This document shows positions 61,978-64,000 of a DNA stretch of 64,000 bases, piece by piece. Origin of the DNA: Eubacteriales bacterium. Its GTDB lineage: Bacteria; Bacillota; Clostridia; Lachnospirales; Lachnospiraceae. The position numbers and the translations under genes were made by a program. The notes beneath the pieces were generated by a model that worked only from the letters and a program-made list of their open reading frames with translations, had not been told where the DNA came from and did not search any database. Each line of letters opens with the position of its first letter. Position 1 is the first letter of the stretch. Location: the NCBI GenBank assembly GCA_030536555.1, contig JAUNPU010000016.1, forward strand, positions 17,906 through 81,905, written 5' to 3'.

Positions 61978-63132
61978 TTGTTGAGAAAACAGAAGAAGGA
62001 GCGTGAGCCTGGAGCACGCAGAACACACATTTTCCAGGCGTTACTTTGGTGTACGATGATTGTGGCACAGGTGTGTCTGCTGCATTGTCTTGAGACGCGG
62101 GCGGAGGAGGCTGCGCGGGCGGGGGAAGCTACCCGACCGGTGGAGACTGCCCGGCTGGAGGAAACTGCTCAATCGGTGGAGAAGGTTCGGCAGAGCCGGG
62201 AGACAGAGCTGGCAGCGGAGGAGAAATCCCGGACAGAAGTAGAGAACCTGGAAATCGTGTCACAGATGTACCGCAGCCGGGATGCCTGTGAGACTCCGGC
62301 AGATACATACACGGATGAACAGGGGGTATCCTACGAGCTGGAGCAATGGGAGGCGGTTCCGGTTCTCCTCCCCGCGGAAAATCAGGTGGTCGAGCAGGAG
62401 CGAATCTTTGAGCAGATCGAGGGAATGACAGATATCCCGGAGACTGTGGAGTGGAAGGCAGAGCACACGGAGGACCGGCGCAGGGGGAAGGCGGTCTGTA
62501 CGGCAGAGTCTGTGGAGATCCTGCGGGAGTGGTGGAGCGGAGACTTCTCATTTCCGGTGCAGTTTCACTGCTATGATGCGGAGTACTACCAGCTTGGTGG
62601 GGAGCTGATTCCTTCAGATGAAGTGCGTCCCCAGCTGGATGGATATGAGGAGCTGCTGCTGGAAATCGCCGGTGTACCTGCGGAGGGCTACCGGGTCACG
62701 GACATCCGGTGGGACGGGGAGGCATATCTGGATGAAGCGGGAATCCTGTGCCGCAATGCAGTGGCATCCGGGGAGAAGCTGCTGCGGGACTATCAGGTGC
62801 GCTACCGGGGAACTGTGGAATTCCCGGAGACCAGGCGGTGGCAGACGGTGGCGCTCTACGGTCTGCCGGAGCCGGAGGAGCCGGAAGCAAAGGAGGCAGA
62901 AGAAGCATATGCGCTGACAGAGGTGACGGAAGACCGGTCGGAACAGCCGGAAGCCGCAGAGCCGGCGCAGCAGACTCCGTTCTGGAAGCAGGTAATCAAG
63001 GTCATAACCTTAAGCGTCAGCATGCTGCTGCCGTTCCTGCTGCTTTTACTGTTCCTTATGGTAAAACGCAGGAAGACATGGTATACTGAAGAGAAGAAAA
63101 CGCAGGAAAAAGAAGCGGACAGGAGGAAATAA
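61978..63132 (+). CDS. Unknown two-helix membrane protein
   Basis: This protein of about 384 residues is not recognised. A basic N-terminus is followed by a hydrophobic segment (about 18-35). A long Glu/Ala/Arg-rich stretch comes next (EAARAGEATRPVETARLEE), then an exterior domain and a C-terminal helix (about 347-367) ending in KRRKTWYTEEKKTQEKE. Starts are TTG codons at 61975, 61978 and 61981 after GGAGG; 61978 is at the best distance. The ArsC/Spx-like gene starts 4 bases downstream. A role in the envelope is only inferred from topology. Confidence 0.65.
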   Translation: MLRKQKKEREPGARRTHIFQALLWCTMIVAQVCLLHCLETRAEEAARAGEATRPVETARLEETAQSVEKVRQSRETELAAEEKSRTEVENLEIVSQMYRSRDACETPADTYTDEQGVSYELEQWEAVPVLLPAENQVVEQERIFEQIEGMTDIPETVEWKAEHTEDRRRGKAVCTAESVEILREWWSGDFSFPVQFHCYDAEYYQLGGELIPSDEVRPQLDGYEELLLEIAGVPAEGYRVTDIRWDGEAYLDEAGILCRNAVASGEKLLRDYQVRYRGTVEFPETRRWQTVALYGLPEPEEPEAKEAEEAYALTEVTEDRSEQPEAAEPAQQTPFWKQVIKVITLSVSMLLPFLLLLLFLMVKRRKTWYTEEKKTQEKEADRRK

Positions 63133-63136
63133 TAAC

Positions 63137-63490
63137 ATGACATTATTTATAGAATATCCAAAGTGCAGTACCTGCCAGAAGGCGAAGAAGTGGCTGGAGT
63201 CTCACAACGTTGCATTTGAAGACCGGCATATTGTGGAGCAGAATCCCACGGAGAGCGAGCTGACGGAGTGGATCGGACGCTCCGGGCTGGAGCTGAAGAA
63301 GTTCTTCAATACCAGCGGCTTAAAGTATAAGGAGCTGGGCCTTAAGGACAAGCTGCCGACCATGAGCGATGAGGAGAAGATCCGGCTGCTGGCTACCGAC
63401 GGCATGCTGGTGAAGCGACCGCTGGTGATCACGGACGACCGGATTCTGGTTGGTTTTAAGGAGTCGCAGTGGGAGGAGGTTCTGCTGTAA
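63137..63490 (+). CDS. ArsC/Spx-family protein
   Basis: The 117-residue thioredoxin-fold protein has the CXXC site CSTC (residues 10-13), HNVAFEDRHIV, NTSGLKYKELGL and DGMLVKRPLV. This is the ArsC/Spx/YffB family, usually annotated arsenate reductase family protein. Arsenate reduction is not proven by these motifs; Spx-type regulation or another thiol function is equally possible. It follows the membrane-protein gene by 4 bases and overlaps the next one (TAATG). Confidence 0.9.
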   Translation: MTLFIEYPKCSTCQKAKKWLESHNVAFEDRHIVEQNPTESELTEWIGRSGLELKKFFNTSGLKYKELGLKDKLPTMSDEEKIRLLATDGMLVKRPLVITDDRILVGFKESQWEEVLL

Positions 63491-63660
63491 TGGAAGCAAT
63501 CGACTATATCGTAGCGCAGATTGACGGGGATTACGCCCATCTGCAGCGGGTGGACCAGCCGGACGGCGAGCGGAAGCTGGTAGCCCGGGCACTGCTGCCG
63601 GAGGATATTGCGGAAGGGTGCAGACTGCATTATGAGATGTTTGAGTATTCTTTGGTTTGA
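63490..63660 (+). CDS. DUF3006-like small protein
   Basis: The 56-residue protein reads EAIDYIVAQIDGDYAHLQRVD then ALLPEDIAEGCRLHYEMFEY, the two-strand plus LP..EG pattern of DUF3006 proteins. The function is unknown. Its ATG overlaps the stop of the ArsC/Spx-like gene (TAATG), so translation is coupled. It is the last gene of the window. Confidence 0.7.
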   Translation: MEAIDYIVAQIDGDYAHLQRVDQPDGERKLVARALLPEDIAEGCRLHYEMFEYSLV

Positions 63661-63704
63661 ATCGCGGCGTTGCTGTGCCGCTGTATAAAACAGGCAAGGG
63701 CTGC

Positions 63705-63940
63705 TTTGGACAATAAAGGTGTTATTGGAGAAAATTATCTAATTCTGTCTTGGAGATATTTCGTTGGGTAATTAGTTTTGTTTGACGTGTCCAACCTATA
63801 GGAGATGTTTTGGAGGGAGCAGCCATAGTTCTTTGGATAATTAGTTTTGTTTGGCGTGTCCAGTCTATAGAGTACATTTTAGGGTGCACTTTAGGGTGCA
63901 TTTCAAGGTTTACATAAAGCAACTTTGGACAATTATGTTT
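63705..63940 (-). repeat. Divergent TTGGAYAAT element, copy D
   Basis: TTTGGACAAT/ATTATCTAA forms the first hairpin (63705-63742). The core GCTTTATGTAAACC (complement of about 63907-63920) next to TTGGACAATT matches copies A-C in inverted orientation. Between them are two 38-base blocks, 63764-63801 and 63833-63870, that differ at four or five positions and contain TAATTAGTTTTGTTTG and GTGTCCA. A double TTTAGGGTGCA lies at about 63880-63900. Bases 63661-63704 and 63941-64000 show nothing I can name. Confidence 0.65.
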
Positions 63941-64000
63941 GAAATTAGGTTCTTCCTCAACTTTGTGTACGAACTAGTTTGCTAAGTATCAGCTTGGCCG

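Overview
The window looks like a chromosomal segment of a spore-forming Clostridia, most likely Lachnospiraceae (a Blautia-like gut anaerobe; the genus is a guess). The reasons are the block hup-rqcP-yabP-yabQ-divIC-spoIIE-tilS-hpt-ftsH, sporulation genes spoVG and spoVT, the paired glycogen genes glgC and glgD, GH13/GH77 alpha-glucan enzymes, lactose/cellobiose-type PTS genes, strong AGGAGG ribosome sites and many intrinsic terminators. Nothing indicates a phage, plasmid or CRISPR array.

Layout. 1-2.8 kb: end of xth, a GH13-fold protein that has lost its catalytic triad, and mazG. 2.8-10.8 kb: the hup to ftsH block. 11-14 kb: an intact neopullulanase-type GH13 enzyme and five tRNAs (Tyr, Leu, Phe, Gly, Gly). 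14-19 kb: an unknown protein and sbcDC. 19-25.7 kb: a truncated Rpn-type nuclease, an LRR / VWA-metallopeptidase / MoxR cassette and an MscS channel. 25.7-30 kb (minus strand): yhaN-like and yhaO-like genes and asnS. 30-33 kb: glgC, glgD, spoVG. 33-37 kb: a MATE transporter, a scar of an amino-acid ABC operon, a secreted DUF1266 protein, and a probable type I toxin with antisense RNA. 37-41 kb: pth, mfd. 41-48 kb: a GntR-regulated beta-glucoside GH1/PTS operon, then manA and a ROK kinase. 48-51.5 kb: HAD phosphatase, AlbA_2 ATPase, spoVT. 51.8-56.5 kb: an MBL-fold protein followed by cdaR-gntP-glxK for glycerate or gluconate use. 56.6-63.7 kb: small unknowns, a second MATE transporter, malQ, two unknown membrane proteins, a (p)ppGpp-hydrolase-like HD protein, an ArsC/Spx-like protein and a DUF3006-like protein.

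The genes make several working sets: alpha-glucan synthesis and breakdown (glgC, glgD, neopullulanase, malQ, plus the dead GH13 protein); sporulation control (yabP, yabQ, spoIIE, spoVG, spoVT); two Mre11/Rad50-like nuclease pairs (sbcDC and yhaO/yhaN); and uptake and phosphorylation of beta-glucosides and glycerate.

The most unusual signals are: (1) a family of intergenic elements of about 270 bp, each with four hairpins built on TTGGAYAAT arms and a conserved GCTTTATGTCAAC segment, in three good copies and one divergent copy; (2) the GH13 pseudoenzyme; (3) the LRR-VWA-MoxR cassette, whose metallopeptidase motif HEXXH reads HMVLH; (4) a holin-like toxin with antisense RNA; (5) a SpoIIE with no membrane domain; and (6) a yabP leader in which a hairpin overlaps a candidate sigma-E promoter and the ribosome site. 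Short tandem duplications recur, both inside genes (tilS, sbcC, cdaR, the AlbA_2 gene) and between them (yabP-yabQ, upstream of tilS).
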